From contig JAZUKN010000066.1 of the NCBI GenBank assembly GCA_045643285.1, forward strand, positions 1 to 43,187: 43,187 bases of DNA, given 5' to 3'. Below are positions 30,933 to 38,223 of this stretch, piece after piece. Position numbers and translations under genes: made by a program. This stretch comes from UMGS1696 sp045643285. GTDB taxonomy: Bacteria > Bacillota > Clostridia > Oscillospirales > CAG-272. How positions within the stretch are numbered: the stretch's first letter is position 1; each line of letters opens with the position of its first letter. The notes beneath the pieces are model-generated. The model saw only the letters and a list, made by a program, of their open reading frames with translations. It was not told the DNA's origin and did no database searches.

Positions 30933-32252
30933 ATGAGTCTTGACATTACTTCACTTATAAAAAACGACGGTACGCTCTGCCCTGCCTGCGGACGGGTGCA
31001 TCGGGGCAAACTGCGCGACTGCGTGATCGGCGACGGCGCGATAAACGCTTTGCCTGATCTCATCCAAAAATACGGCGGCACTCGCGCGTTCGTCCTCTGT
31101 GACAGAGACACATACAAGGCGGCAGGCGAGACGGTCACAAAAGTTCTCGACGGCGCCAAAATTCCATACGATCTGCACGTCATAGAACGCACGCATCCCG
31201 TACCCGACGAGCGGACAGTCGGAGAAGCCGTGATGTACTGCCGCGCAGACGACGATATCGTTGTCGCAGTCGGAGGAGGCGTGATAAACGACACGGCAAA
31301 GATAGTAGCCGCCGCGAAAAATGTCCCCGATATAATAGTCGGTACGGCTCCGTCAATGGACGGATTCGCGTCCGCGACCTCTTCAATGGAGCGCGGAGGA
31401 CTGAAAGTATCGCTTGACTCAAAATGCCCGGACGCAGTGATAGGCGACACAGCCGTTCTCGCATCCGCCCCGAAGCACCTCATTCGCTCAGGTGTGGGCG
31501 ATATGCTCGCAAAATACGTCAGCATAGCCGAATGGCGCATCTCGAACGTCATAAACGGCGAATATTACTGCCCTTATGTTGCATCGCTCGTCGAAGAATC
31601 GCTCACAAAAGTAGTCAAAAACGCGGACGGCGCACTTCACGGAGACAAAAACGCCGTCGCGGCTGTAATGGAGGGACTTGTTGTCAGCGGACTGACGATG
31701 AACTACGCCGGAGTGTCGCACCCTGCGTCCGGCATGGAACATTATATCTCGCACATCACCGATATGCGCGCACTTGAATTCGGCACACCGTCCGATTATC
31801 ACGGTATACAGTGCGGTATTGCGGCGCTGACCGTTGTGCGCGAATATAAAAAGCTCGCACGGCTGGCACCCGAGCGAGAAAAAGCACTTGCCGCCGTGGC
31901 TTCGTTTGACGCGGAAAAATGGAACTGCCACCTCAGAGAGCGGCTCGGCAAAGCGGCAGAAAAGCTCATCGAGCTTGATAAGACCGAGCGAAAATACGAC
32001 TTGGAGAAGCACGCTTCGCGGCTTGAGCGGATAATCGCAAATTGGGACAAGATAAAAGATATCATCGCCTCTCTTCCCGATCCCGACGCGCTTGAAAGGT
32101 TTATGAAGTCGATCGGTCATCCGACAGAACCCGAGGAGATCGGACTGACGAAAGAGGACTGGTGCGAGGCGTTTGATATGGCAAAGGACATACGTGACAA
32201 ATACGTCCTCGGCAAGCTCATGTGGGATATGGGAATAGAGAAAAGTGAATAG
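30933..32252 (+). CDS. sn-Glycerol-1-phosphate dehydrogenase family protein (AraM/EgsA type)
   Basis: 439 residues from the ATG at 30933 (GGAGG six bases ahead; a GTG directly before is less likely). A Rossmann part with the NAD(P) loop AVGGGVINDTAK (about 108-119) is followed by a metal-binding helical domain: SGVGDMLAKYVS (Asp ligand) and HPASGMEHYISH (His ligands). The N-terminus carries CPACGRVHRG, a short CxxCGxxH block typical of bacterial members. The family reduces dihydroxyacetone phosphate to glycerol-1-phosphate. Bacillus AraM makes heptaprenylglyceryl phosphate precursors with PcrB; no PcrB is seen here. Some relatives may act on other sugar phosphates. It is monocistronic. Confidence 0.85.
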   Translation: MSLDITSLIKNDGTLCPACGRVHRGKLRDCVIGDGAINALPDLIQKYGGTRAFVLCDRDTYKAAGETVTKVLDGAKIPYDLHVIERTHPVPDERTVGEAVMYCRADDDIVVAVGGGVINDTAKIVAAAKNVPDIIVGTAPSMDGFASATSSMERGGLKVSLDSKCPDAVIGDTAVLASAPKHLIRSGVGDMLAKYVSIAEWRISNVINGEYYCPYVASLVEESLTKVVKNADGALHGDKNAVAAVMEGLVVSGLTMNYAGVSHPASGMEHYISHITDMRALEFGTPSDYHGIQCGIAALTVVREYKKLARLAPEREKALAAVASFDAEKWNCHLRERLGKAAEKLIELDKTERKYDLEKHASRLERIIANWDKIKDIIASLPDPDALERFMKSIGHPTEPEEIGLTKEDWCEAFDMAKDIRDKYVLGKLMWDMGIEKSE

Positions 32253-32263
32253 TGACTAATGAA

Positions 32264-32305
32264 AAACGCACGCTCGGTGAGAACCAAACGTGCGCTTTTT
32301 GTTTT
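32264..32305. terminator. Bidirectional terminator between the convergent dehydrogenase and copZ-like genes
   Basis: Stem CGCACG/CGTGCG (32267-32272 with 32289-32294), extended by A-T pairs on both sides. T runs follow in both directions (CTTTTTG on plus, GTTTTTC on minus). It serves the convergent genes ending at 32252 and 32304. Confidence 0.75.
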
Positions 32306-32522
32306 ACTTTACTTCACAACCGAAGCCGACAGCCTCGACTGCCGCTTTCAGCTCATCCGCCGCGATCTTTTCCGGCACGGTGACGACTGCGCTGCCGAGC
32401 TTCAGGTCAACTTCCGCTTTCCCGAACGGCTTCAGTACGTTCTCGACTTTTGCGACGCATTTTTCGCATTTCATTCCGGTGATCTCGAGTACCACCTTTT
32501 TCTTTTTGTCAAAAAGTCCCAT
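32304..32522 (-). CDS. copZ: Copper chaperone-like heavy-metal-associated (HMA) protein
   Basis: 72 residues from the ATG at 32522, preceded by AAAGGAGATATATC. The whole protein is one HMA ferredoxin-like fold after a lysine-rich head. The metal site is GMKCEKC (C19, C22). It is similar in size to CopZ (about 69), which carries Cu(I) to the CopA exporter. copA lies 30 bp upstream on the same strand. It is a little unusual in having M-x-C-x-x-C with Glu-Lys between the cysteines. Confidence 0.88.
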   Translation of the reverse strand: MGLFDKKKKVVLEITGMKCEKCVAKVENVLKPFGKAEVDLKLGSAVVTVPEKIAADELKAAVEAVGFGCEVK

Positions 32523-32552
32523 GATATATCTCCTTTGTATCTTGTATTTCAT

Positions 32553-34829
32553 TCATAGCTTTATTCTTCTCAGCCGCAGTGCATTCGTTACGACGCACAC
32601 ACTGGAGAGCGACATCGCCGCAGACGCGATCATCGGTGTCAGCGCGATACCGAACGCCGGAAACAGCACACCTGCCGCTATCGGGATGCAGATGAGATTG
32701 TACCCGAACGCCCACGCGAGATTTTCGCCGATTATCTTCTTTGATGCACGTGCAAGCCGTACGGCACGTACAACATCCGACAGATCGCTTTTCACAAGCA
32801 CGACTTGTGCCGACTCCATGGCGATATCCGTACCGCACGCAACGGCGATACCGCAGTCCGACTGAGCGAGAGCAGGCGCATCGTTCACGCCGTCGCCCGT
32901 CATCAGCACATATCTGCGCTTTCCGTCGCCGTGGAGACCGCCCGACATGATTTTTTTCACGTTTGCGGCCTTGTCGTCGGGCTTCACGCCGGATATGACC
33001 GTCTTTATTCCGACTTTTTCGGCGACTGCGCGAGCCGTTTTTTCGTTATCGCCCGTCAGCATGACCGACTCAAGTCCGAGAGCGGAAAGCTCACGCACCG
33101 CGTCGGCACTTGTGTCCTTTACTTTGTCCGAGAGGGAAACAATACCTACTGTCTTTCCGCCGAGCGAGAAAACAACGGGTGTGCTTCCGCCGCCCGAATA
33201 TCGGTCAAGCAGTTCTTTTGTGTTCTCATCGAGTGAAACACCGTGCTTTTCCATAAAGTCCGCGTTTCCGCCGCATACAGCCTTTCCGTCGACCGAGCCG
33301 CTTACTCCGCCGCCTGCGGTTTGGACAAAGTCTGTCACTTCGGCGAAAGTCACGCCCTCATTTTCGGCCTTTGCGACGATAGCCGCGCCGATCGGGTGTT
33401 CGCTTTTTTCTTCGAGGGATGCGGCAAGCGAAAGAAGCTCTTTTTCGCCGTACCCGTCGGCAGGAGAGATATGCTCCACGCTCATGCGACCGTTTGTGAC
33501 AGTCCCCGTTTTGTCGAAGACCGCGACGGATGCCTTTGCGAGAACGTCAAGCGCATCGGGTGATTTTATCAGGATGCCGGATGACGCGCCGCGCCCGACA
33601 GCACACATAACAGCCGTCGGAGTTGCAAGTCCGAGAGCGCACGGACAGCTTATCACAAGCACCGATATGCCGAACGAAACGGCACGGTACAGGTCTTTTG
33701 TAAAAATCAGCCACAGGATAAAAGTCACGGCGGCGACCGAACATACCACGGGAACGAAAATGCCGCTGATTTTGTCGGCGAGCTTTTGTTCCGGCGCTTT
33801 GCCCGACGCCGCGTTTTCGACAAGCTCGGCTATCTTTGCGACTGTTGTGTCTTCCCCGACCTTTGCGGCAGTGATCTCCGCGTACCCCGAAACAAGCGTT
33901 GTGCCGCAGATCAGCGTGTCACCCTGTTCTTTCGGTACGGGTATGCTCTCGCCGGTTATTACGGATTCGTCAGCCGCACCGCCGCCCGATGAAACAACTC
34001 CGTCGCACGGAACGTTCGAGCCTGCACGGATCACAACGGTGTCACCTACCGCGATGTCTTCCGACTGAACGGTGATTATCTTTCCGTCGCGCAGTATTTC
34101 GGCGGTTTTCGGCGCAAGCGACATAAGAGAGCGGACCGCGTCAGAGGTGTGCCGTCTCGCACGCGCTTCAAGCGTTCTGCCGAGCGTGATGAGCGTCAGG
34201 ATCATAGTGACCGACTCAAAATACAGCTCGGATGAATACGGTGAAACGTTCTCTCCGCGTGAGGATCCGGCAATCATCCGCGCGAAAACGTAGATGCCGT
34301 AAACGAGTGATGCCGACGCACCGAGCGAGACGAGAGTATTCATGTTCGCAGAGCGCGAAATGACGGCGCGGAATCCGTCGGTGAAATACGAGCGGTTTAT
34401 TATTATGACCGGCACGGTCAGAAAGAGTTGTACTGCCGCATACACAAGCGGTTCGGTTCCGTTCCCGTGCGGATCCATAAACGAGGGAAGCGGCAGAGAG
34501 AGCATGTGTCCCATTGTGACGTACATCATGGCGAACGCGAACACCGCAGAAACGATCAGCCGACGGACGGACGCGCGGTATGCGTCAAGCTCACGTCTGT
34601 CTGTTTCTTCTCGTTTTACAAATGTAGAAGCTGAATATCCAGCGTTCCGTACAGCCGAGAAGATCATGTCGTCGGTCACGGTTTTTTCGTTGAACGTGAC
34701 GATTGCCGAGGACGAGAGCAGGCTGACAGCGACACTGTCCACTCCGTCGAGCGACGAAATTGCTTTTTCGACAGTCGACTGGCACGCCGCGCACGACATA
34801 CCGGAAACGGAATACTTTTTTGTTATCAT
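32553..34829 (-). CDS. copA: Copper-exporting P1B-type ATPase
   Basis: 758 residues with one N-terminal HMA domain (GMSCAACQS, C13/C16) and eight membrane helices. Actuator motif ITGES, the Cu(I) membrane motif SCPCALGLATP (near 393-395), the phosphorylation site FDKTGTVTNG (Asp near 435), SEHPIG, and GDGVNDAPALAQSD are all present. The CPC, the single HMA and C-terminal helix residues (YN in helix 7, M-x-x-S in helix 8) indicate Cu(I)/Ag(I) export. It lies 9 bp after the phosphatase gene and 30 bp before copZ, so the three form one operon. No CsoR or CopY repressor is next to it. Confidence 0.95.
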   Translation of the reverse strand: MITKKYSVSGMSCAACQSTVEKAISSLDGVDSVAVSLLSSSAIVTFNEKTVTDDMIFSAVRNAGYSASTFVKREETDRRELDAYRASVRRLIVSAVFAFAMMYVTMGHMLSLPLPSFMDPHGNGTEPLVYAAVQLFLTVPVIIINRSYFTDGFRAVISRSANMNTLVSLGASASLVYGIYVFARMIAGSSRGENVSPYSSELYFESVTMILTLITLGRTLEARARRHTSDAVRSLMSLAPKTAEILRDGKIITVQSEDIAVGDTVVIRAGSNVPCDGVVSSGGGAADESVITGESIPVPKEQGDTLICGTTLVSGYAEITAAKVGEDTTVAKIAELVENAASGKAPEQKLADKISGIFVPVVCSVAAVTFILWLIFTKDLYRAVSFGISVLVISCPCALGLATPTAVMCAVGRGASSGILIKSPDALDVLAKASVAVFDKTGTVTNGRMSVEHISPADGYGEKELLSLAASLEEKSEHPIGAAIVAKAENEGVTFAEVTDFVQTAGGGVSGSVDGKAVCGGNADFMEKHGVSLDENTKELLDRYSGGGSTPVVFSLGGKTVGIVSLSDKVKDTSADAVRELSALGLESVMLTGDNEKTARAVAEKVGIKTVISGVKPDDKAANVKKIMSGGLHGDGKRRYVLMTGDGVNDAPALAQSDCGIAVACGTDIAMESAQVVLVKSDLSDVVRAVRLARASKKIIGENLAWAFGYNLICIPIAAGVLFPAFGIALTPMIASAAMSLSSVCVVTNALRLRRIKL

Positions 34830-34838
34830 TACAGATCC

Positions 34839-35564
34839 TTAAATATCGGCTCCGTGGTGAAGGAGCTTTGAAATGTATGTAACGGCACCTTCTCCCTGAA
34901 GATTGTATGCGAGCGGTATCGGCTCACCTATTCCGGCGGCGATAAGACTGAGAGAGCAGTTGACGGTCAGCGTTTTGCCTGTGCCGATCTCACCCGACGT
35001 AAGGCGTGAGAATACCGCGTTTATCATGCCGCCGTGGGTAACTCCGATAACGGTCTTGCCGTCGGATTTTTCGAGCATATCGTCGATAGCCGTGAGCATA
35101 CGGGATGCGGCTGTCGGAACACTTTCGACGTCGCCTGCCTGTTTTTCGCCGCGCGGGAAAAGGCGGTGTCTTTCGTCGAGTGTTAAACCGGCAAGAGAGC
35201 CGTAGTCGCGCTCAATGAGGTTTTCTGTCGGGAATATCTCGTCGGCGCCGATTGCACGTGCGATATATCCTGCTGTATCGGACGCACGGGAAAGCGGAGA
35301 CGTGCAGACAGCGGAAAGAGAAACGCCTGCCGATTTGATTGATTTGAACAAAGCGGCAACTGTGCGAGCCTGTTCGAGTCCCGCTTCGTTGAGCGGTACG
35401 TCCTGTCGTCCCTGGAGGCGCTTTACCGTGTTCCAGTCGGTCTGACCGTGGCGCACGATTATGACGAGCGAGCGTCCCTCGATGAGATAATGAGCGGCAA
35501 GCGCAGGATGCACGAGGGTGTATGGGCAAGTGGGCAAAACTCTGCCGTGTTTGTACTGTGACAT
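34839..35564 (-). CDS. Histidine phosphatase superfamily protein (phosphoglycerate mutase-like)
   Basis: 241 residues from the ATG at 35564, preceded by GAAGGAGTCATAT. The catalytic RHGQTDWN block (phosphorylated H39) follows an unusual 30-residue head that ends LIEGRSLVIIV. Other active-site parts are the second-block SPLSRASDTA, the acid ERDYGSLAG, and the second histidine in GVTHGGM (near 177). By family it removes phosphate from small phosphoesters or sugar phosphates; alpha-ribazole phosphatase and broad phosphatases look alike. It is the first gene before copA-copZ with only 9 bp between, yet no link to copper is known. Confidence 0.87.
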   Translation of the reverse strand: MSQYKHGRVLPTCPYTLVHPALAAHYLIEGRSLVIIVRHGQTDWNTVKRLQGRQDVPLNEAGLEQARTVAALFKSIKSAGVSLSAVCTSPLSRASDTAGYIARAIGADEIFPTENLIERDYGSLAGLTLDERHRLFPRGEKQAGDVESVPTAASRMLTAIDDMLEKSDGKTVIGVTHGGMINAVFSRLTSGEIGTGKTLTVNCSLSLIAAGIGEPIPLAYNLQGEGAVTYISKLLHHGADI

Positions 35565-35589
35565 ATATGACTCCTTCGGAGAAATGAAG

Positions 35590-35610
35590 TTTGAATTTGG
35601 GAAATTCAAA
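35590..35610. promoter_or_regulatory. Perfect palindrome ahead of the phosphatase-copA-copZ operon
   Basis: Nine-bp arms TTTGAATTT/AAATTCAAA around GGG, 26 bp upstream of the phosphatase ATG. It could be an operator or a leader hairpin of the operon. No clean promoter hexamers are recognisable nearby. Confidence 0.45.
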
Positions 35611-35619
35611 GGGAAAGGG

Positions 35620-35898
35620 GAAGAAAACGTCACACGTTTTCATGATTCGGTTTTTATACGGTTTTACAAGGAAGAAAACGTCGAAGACGTTTTCAAATTA
35701 TTTACTTTTGTCCTACGCGGACGGCGGACAAGCCGGTATTCGACTTCGTCGAAACCGACGCGACGCTCTTGTCAATCACCGCGCCAAAGGGGGAAGGACT
35801 GGCGTCAATTCCCCCTTTGGAATCCCCCTTGTCGCAAAGCGACTGCGACGGTGAAGAGGATTTAACCCGTGAGGTGATAGCGCGCTGCCGCTCATACA
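35620..35898 (-). repeat. Large mosaic intergenic repeat, copy b (inverted relative to copy a)
   Basis: Block 35819-35898 is the reverse complement of 28381-28455 with roughly 85 percent match by eye (GAGCGGCAGCGCGCTAT, CACGGGTTAAATCCTC, ACAAGGGGGATT). Further left are AAAACGTC hairpins (35620-35648, 35672-35697) and the GTCCTACGCGGACGGCGGACA segment. No ORF is supported in 35565-36543. Confidence 0.8.
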
Positions 35899-35944
35899 TT
35901 TATGTATACAAGGTTAAAGTGCAGTTATATTGGCTTTTTTCAAC

Positions 35945-36021
35945 TTGCGCGGAGCGCAATCATCGTTACGCGAAGCGTATCATCGTTGCGATGCATCATC
36001 GTTTGCCGCAGGCAATCATCG
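35945..36021. repeat. Tandem array of small palindromes with TCATCG spacers
   Basis: Four hairpins: 35945-35959 (TTGCGC/GCGCAA), 35967-35979 (TACGC/GCGTA), 35987-35995 (TGC/GCA) and 36003-36015 (TTGCC/GGCAA). They are separated by TCATCGT-type spacers, and the last is followed by TCATCG. The architecture matches 14256-14338, with different arms and a different constant spacer. Confidence 0.85.
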
Positions 36022-36058
36022 TTTTTAATTTGCCACTTGCCATTTGCAATTTGCCATT
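36022..36058. repeat. Short AATTTGCCA-type intergenic repeat
   Basis: Run of AATTTGCCACTTGCCATTTGC-like units directly after the palindrome array. It is the inverted relative of 11431-11459. Confidence 0.6.
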
Positions 36059-36089
36059 CCGGCTATATTAACGATTAGCATTTACTCTG

Positions 36090-36455
36090 TAACAAAGGGG
36101 TTCTTAGGGGGAATAGAGCGAAGCGACCTTCCCCCTAAGCGCGGTGATTGACAAGGAGTACGCGAAAGTACTCACCGAGATGCGGAGCATCTCGACGAGT
36201 TCACTCCGTGAACTCGGCTTGTCCGCCGTCCGCCCGTTCGCAAGCGAACAGGACAAAAAGATAAAATCGAAAACACGAAGTGTTTTCTTCCTTACAACAA
36301 TCCTTCCGTCACGGCAAGCCGTGCCACCTCCCTTTACACAAGGGAGGCTTTTTGAGGCGTTCGTGCGGTTTGTAGCTGTTGGGTTTGCTGAAATCGTTTG
36401 ACGGCAGGAGACAAGCCCCTGCCCTACAGTTACGGAATGATGTTTCGTGCGTAGC
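36090..36455 (+). repeat. Large mosaic intergenic repeat, copy c
   Basis: Shares blocks with copy a in the same order: GAGATGCGGAGCATCTCGAC (36178-36197), CGTTCGCAAGCGAACAGGAC (36235-36254), an AAAACAC hairpin (36269-36292), and the inverted 25449 block (36386-36455). It also contains a block with CACGGCAAGCCGTG and CCTCCCTT/AAGGGAGG hairpins (36308-36350), of a kind often seen between genes in gut Clostridia. No gene is visible. Confidence 0.78.
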
Positions 36456-36544
36456 CGTGAGGTATAGCGAGACATAATAATGATTCTTTTCCATATAGAA
36501 TTATACATTATCCTCCGCGATATGTCAATATCGCTCCCTACTCC

Positions 36545-36573
36545 TTGACGAAAACAAAACTATATGCTAAAAT
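36545..36573 (+). promoter_or_regulatory. Extended -10 promoter of the flippase-pepF operon
   Basis: TTGACG (36545-36550), 17 bp, TAAAAT (36568-36573) with the extended -10 TGC directly before it. Transcription would start near 36580, downstream of the first in-frame ATG (36564) of the flippase gene. Confidence 0.72.
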
Positions 36574-38189
36574 ATACCCGTACATCCATTTTTGACCGAA
36601 AGAAGGTTTTTATTCTGAATAATCAGAATTCATCAAAAGCGTCTGGATTTCTGAAAGGCGCATTTATTCTGACAATTTCCACTGCTTTCGTAAAGATCGC
36701 AGGACTTCTCTTCACTCTCCCTATCGCCAATATGCTCGGCGGCGAGGGAATGGGATATTTCTATTCCGCTTACGATATCTATAATATGCTCGCAGTGCTG
36801 GCGTCCGCCGGTCTGCCCGTCGCTGTGTCGCGTATGGTCAGCGAAACGCTCGTGTCCGGCAATACCGACGAAGCCGAACGCATCTACACCGTCTCGTCAA
36901 GGCTGTTTACGGTGATCGGTGCTGTCATCGGAGTGCTGATGTTCTTCGGCGCGGACGTTCTCGCCGATATCATCGACAATCCGAACGCTGCGCTGTCGAT
37001 AAGAGTCCTTGCCGTCACCGCGTTCTGTGCGTTCGTCATGTCGTCTCTCCGCGGATATTTCCAAGGCAAGAACAATATGCTCCACACGGCAGTCTCGCAG
37101 ACTATCGAAGCGTTTGCCAAGCTCGTGTTCGGATTCATTCTCGCCGCAGTTCTCGTTAAAACCGAGCTTTCTTACATCGGCGGCTCGGCAGGCGCGATCA
37201 TGGGCGTGTCGATAGGTGCCGTACTGTCCGTCGTGTATCTTTCGATAATCAGAAGAAAGCACAAAAAGAGCTTTTCTCCGTCCGGTCTGAAAGTAAGAAC
37301 GGATAAAGAGATCATAAAAGAGCTGTTCCGTATCGCTGTTCCCGTTTCTCTCGGCGCGTCCGTCATGAGCCTTGTGAACCTCATCGACACCGCCGTTATC
37401 ATGCGTATCCTCCAGAACAAGATCGGATATACATACGAATACTCGAACTGGCTCTACGGCGTGTTCGGCAACGCGAAGAAGATATTCAACTTCCCATCGG
37501 CGTTCATTGTGCCGTTCACCGTCAGCATCCTGCCCGTTCTCACTGCCGCATTCACCGCAAAGGACTCCGACGGCGTGAAGAAAAACATGGTGAACGTGTT
37601 CAAATACTCAAATATGCTCGCTCTTCCGGCAGGTGTCGGGATCTTCGTCCTCGCCGAGCCGATCATGAACATTATCTACTTCAATATCCCCGAGGAAGCG
37701 AACGCAGGCGCACCGCTCCTTGCAGTGTTCGGCTTTGCCGTGATGCTTTACGCCGCAGTGTCCGTCACCGGCTCGGTTCTTCAGTCGTTCGGTAAAGTGA
37801 ACCTGCCGCTTATCAGCCTGTCGGTCGGCGCGGCTATTAAATGCGGACTGAACTTCCTCCTCGTAGGCATTCCCGAAATAAACATCATGGGCGCGCCTAT
37901 CGCAACTGTCGCGTGCTATGTCGTCATGATCACGATGAACCTCATTTTCCTCAGAAAATATCTTGTCGGATGCCGCGAGATCATACCGAATACGCTGAAA
38001 ACCGTGCTGGCGTCTGCCGTTATGGGAGTCGCCGCGTACTTCTCATATAAGCCGCTCTCGTCCGCTCTCGGAATAAAGCTCGGCGGAGCGTGCGCGATAG
38101 TCTGCGGAGTGGTCGTTTACGCCGTTATGATATTTGCGCTTCGCATCGTTACCGTAAAAGAACTCAAAGGAATGCTCAGAAAAGGTTAA
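36564..38189 (+). CDS. MurJ/SpoVB-like polysaccharide or lipid II flippase
   Basis: 541 residues from the only possible ATG (36564), which overlaps the promoter. The likely true start is a non-ATG codon at 36612 (ATT) or 36615 (CTG), just after AGAAGG at 36601-36606, giving about 525 residues. The protein has about 14 membrane helices in the MATE/MOP-flippase fold. Family cues: SGFLKGAFILTISTAFVKIAGL at the first helix, NMLGGEGMGYFYSAYDIYNMLAVLASAGLPVAVSRMVSE, RGYFQGKNNMLHTAVSQTIEAFAKLVFG and FNFPSAFIVPFTVSILPVLTAAF. Such proteins flip lipid-linked cell-wall precursors across the membrane; SpoVB acts in spore cortex synthesis. pepF follows after 34 bp and is probably co-transcribed. Confidence 0.88.
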   Translation: MLKYTRTSIFDRKKVFILNNQNSSKASGFLKGAFILTISTAFVKIAGLLFTLPIANMLGGEGMGYFYSAYDIYNMLAVLASAGLPVAVSRMVSETLVSGNTDEAERIYTVSSRLFTVIGAVIGVLMFFGADVLADIIDNPNAALSIRVLAVTAFCAFVMSSLRGYFQGKNNMLHTAVSQTIEAFAKLVFGFILAAVLVKTELSYIGGSAGAIMGVSIGAVLSVVYLSIIRRKHKKSFSPSGLKVRTDKEIIKELFRIAVPVSLGASVMSLVNLIDTAVIMRILQNKIGYTYEYSNWLYGVFGNAKKIFNFPSAFIVPFTVSILPVLTAAFTAKDSDGVKKNMVNVFKYSNMLALPAGVGIFVLAEPIMNIIYFNIPEEANAGAPLLAVFGFAVMLYAAVSVTGSVLQSFGKVNLPLISLSVGAAIKCGLNFLLVGIPEINIMGAPIATVACYVVMITMNLIFLRKYLVGCREIIPNTLKTVLASAVMGVAAYFSYKPLSSALGIKLGGACAIVCGVVVYAVMIFALRIVTVKELKGMLRKG

Positions 38190-38223
38190 TCAAAATTCAT
38201 CATATAAACAGAAAGGCATTATC

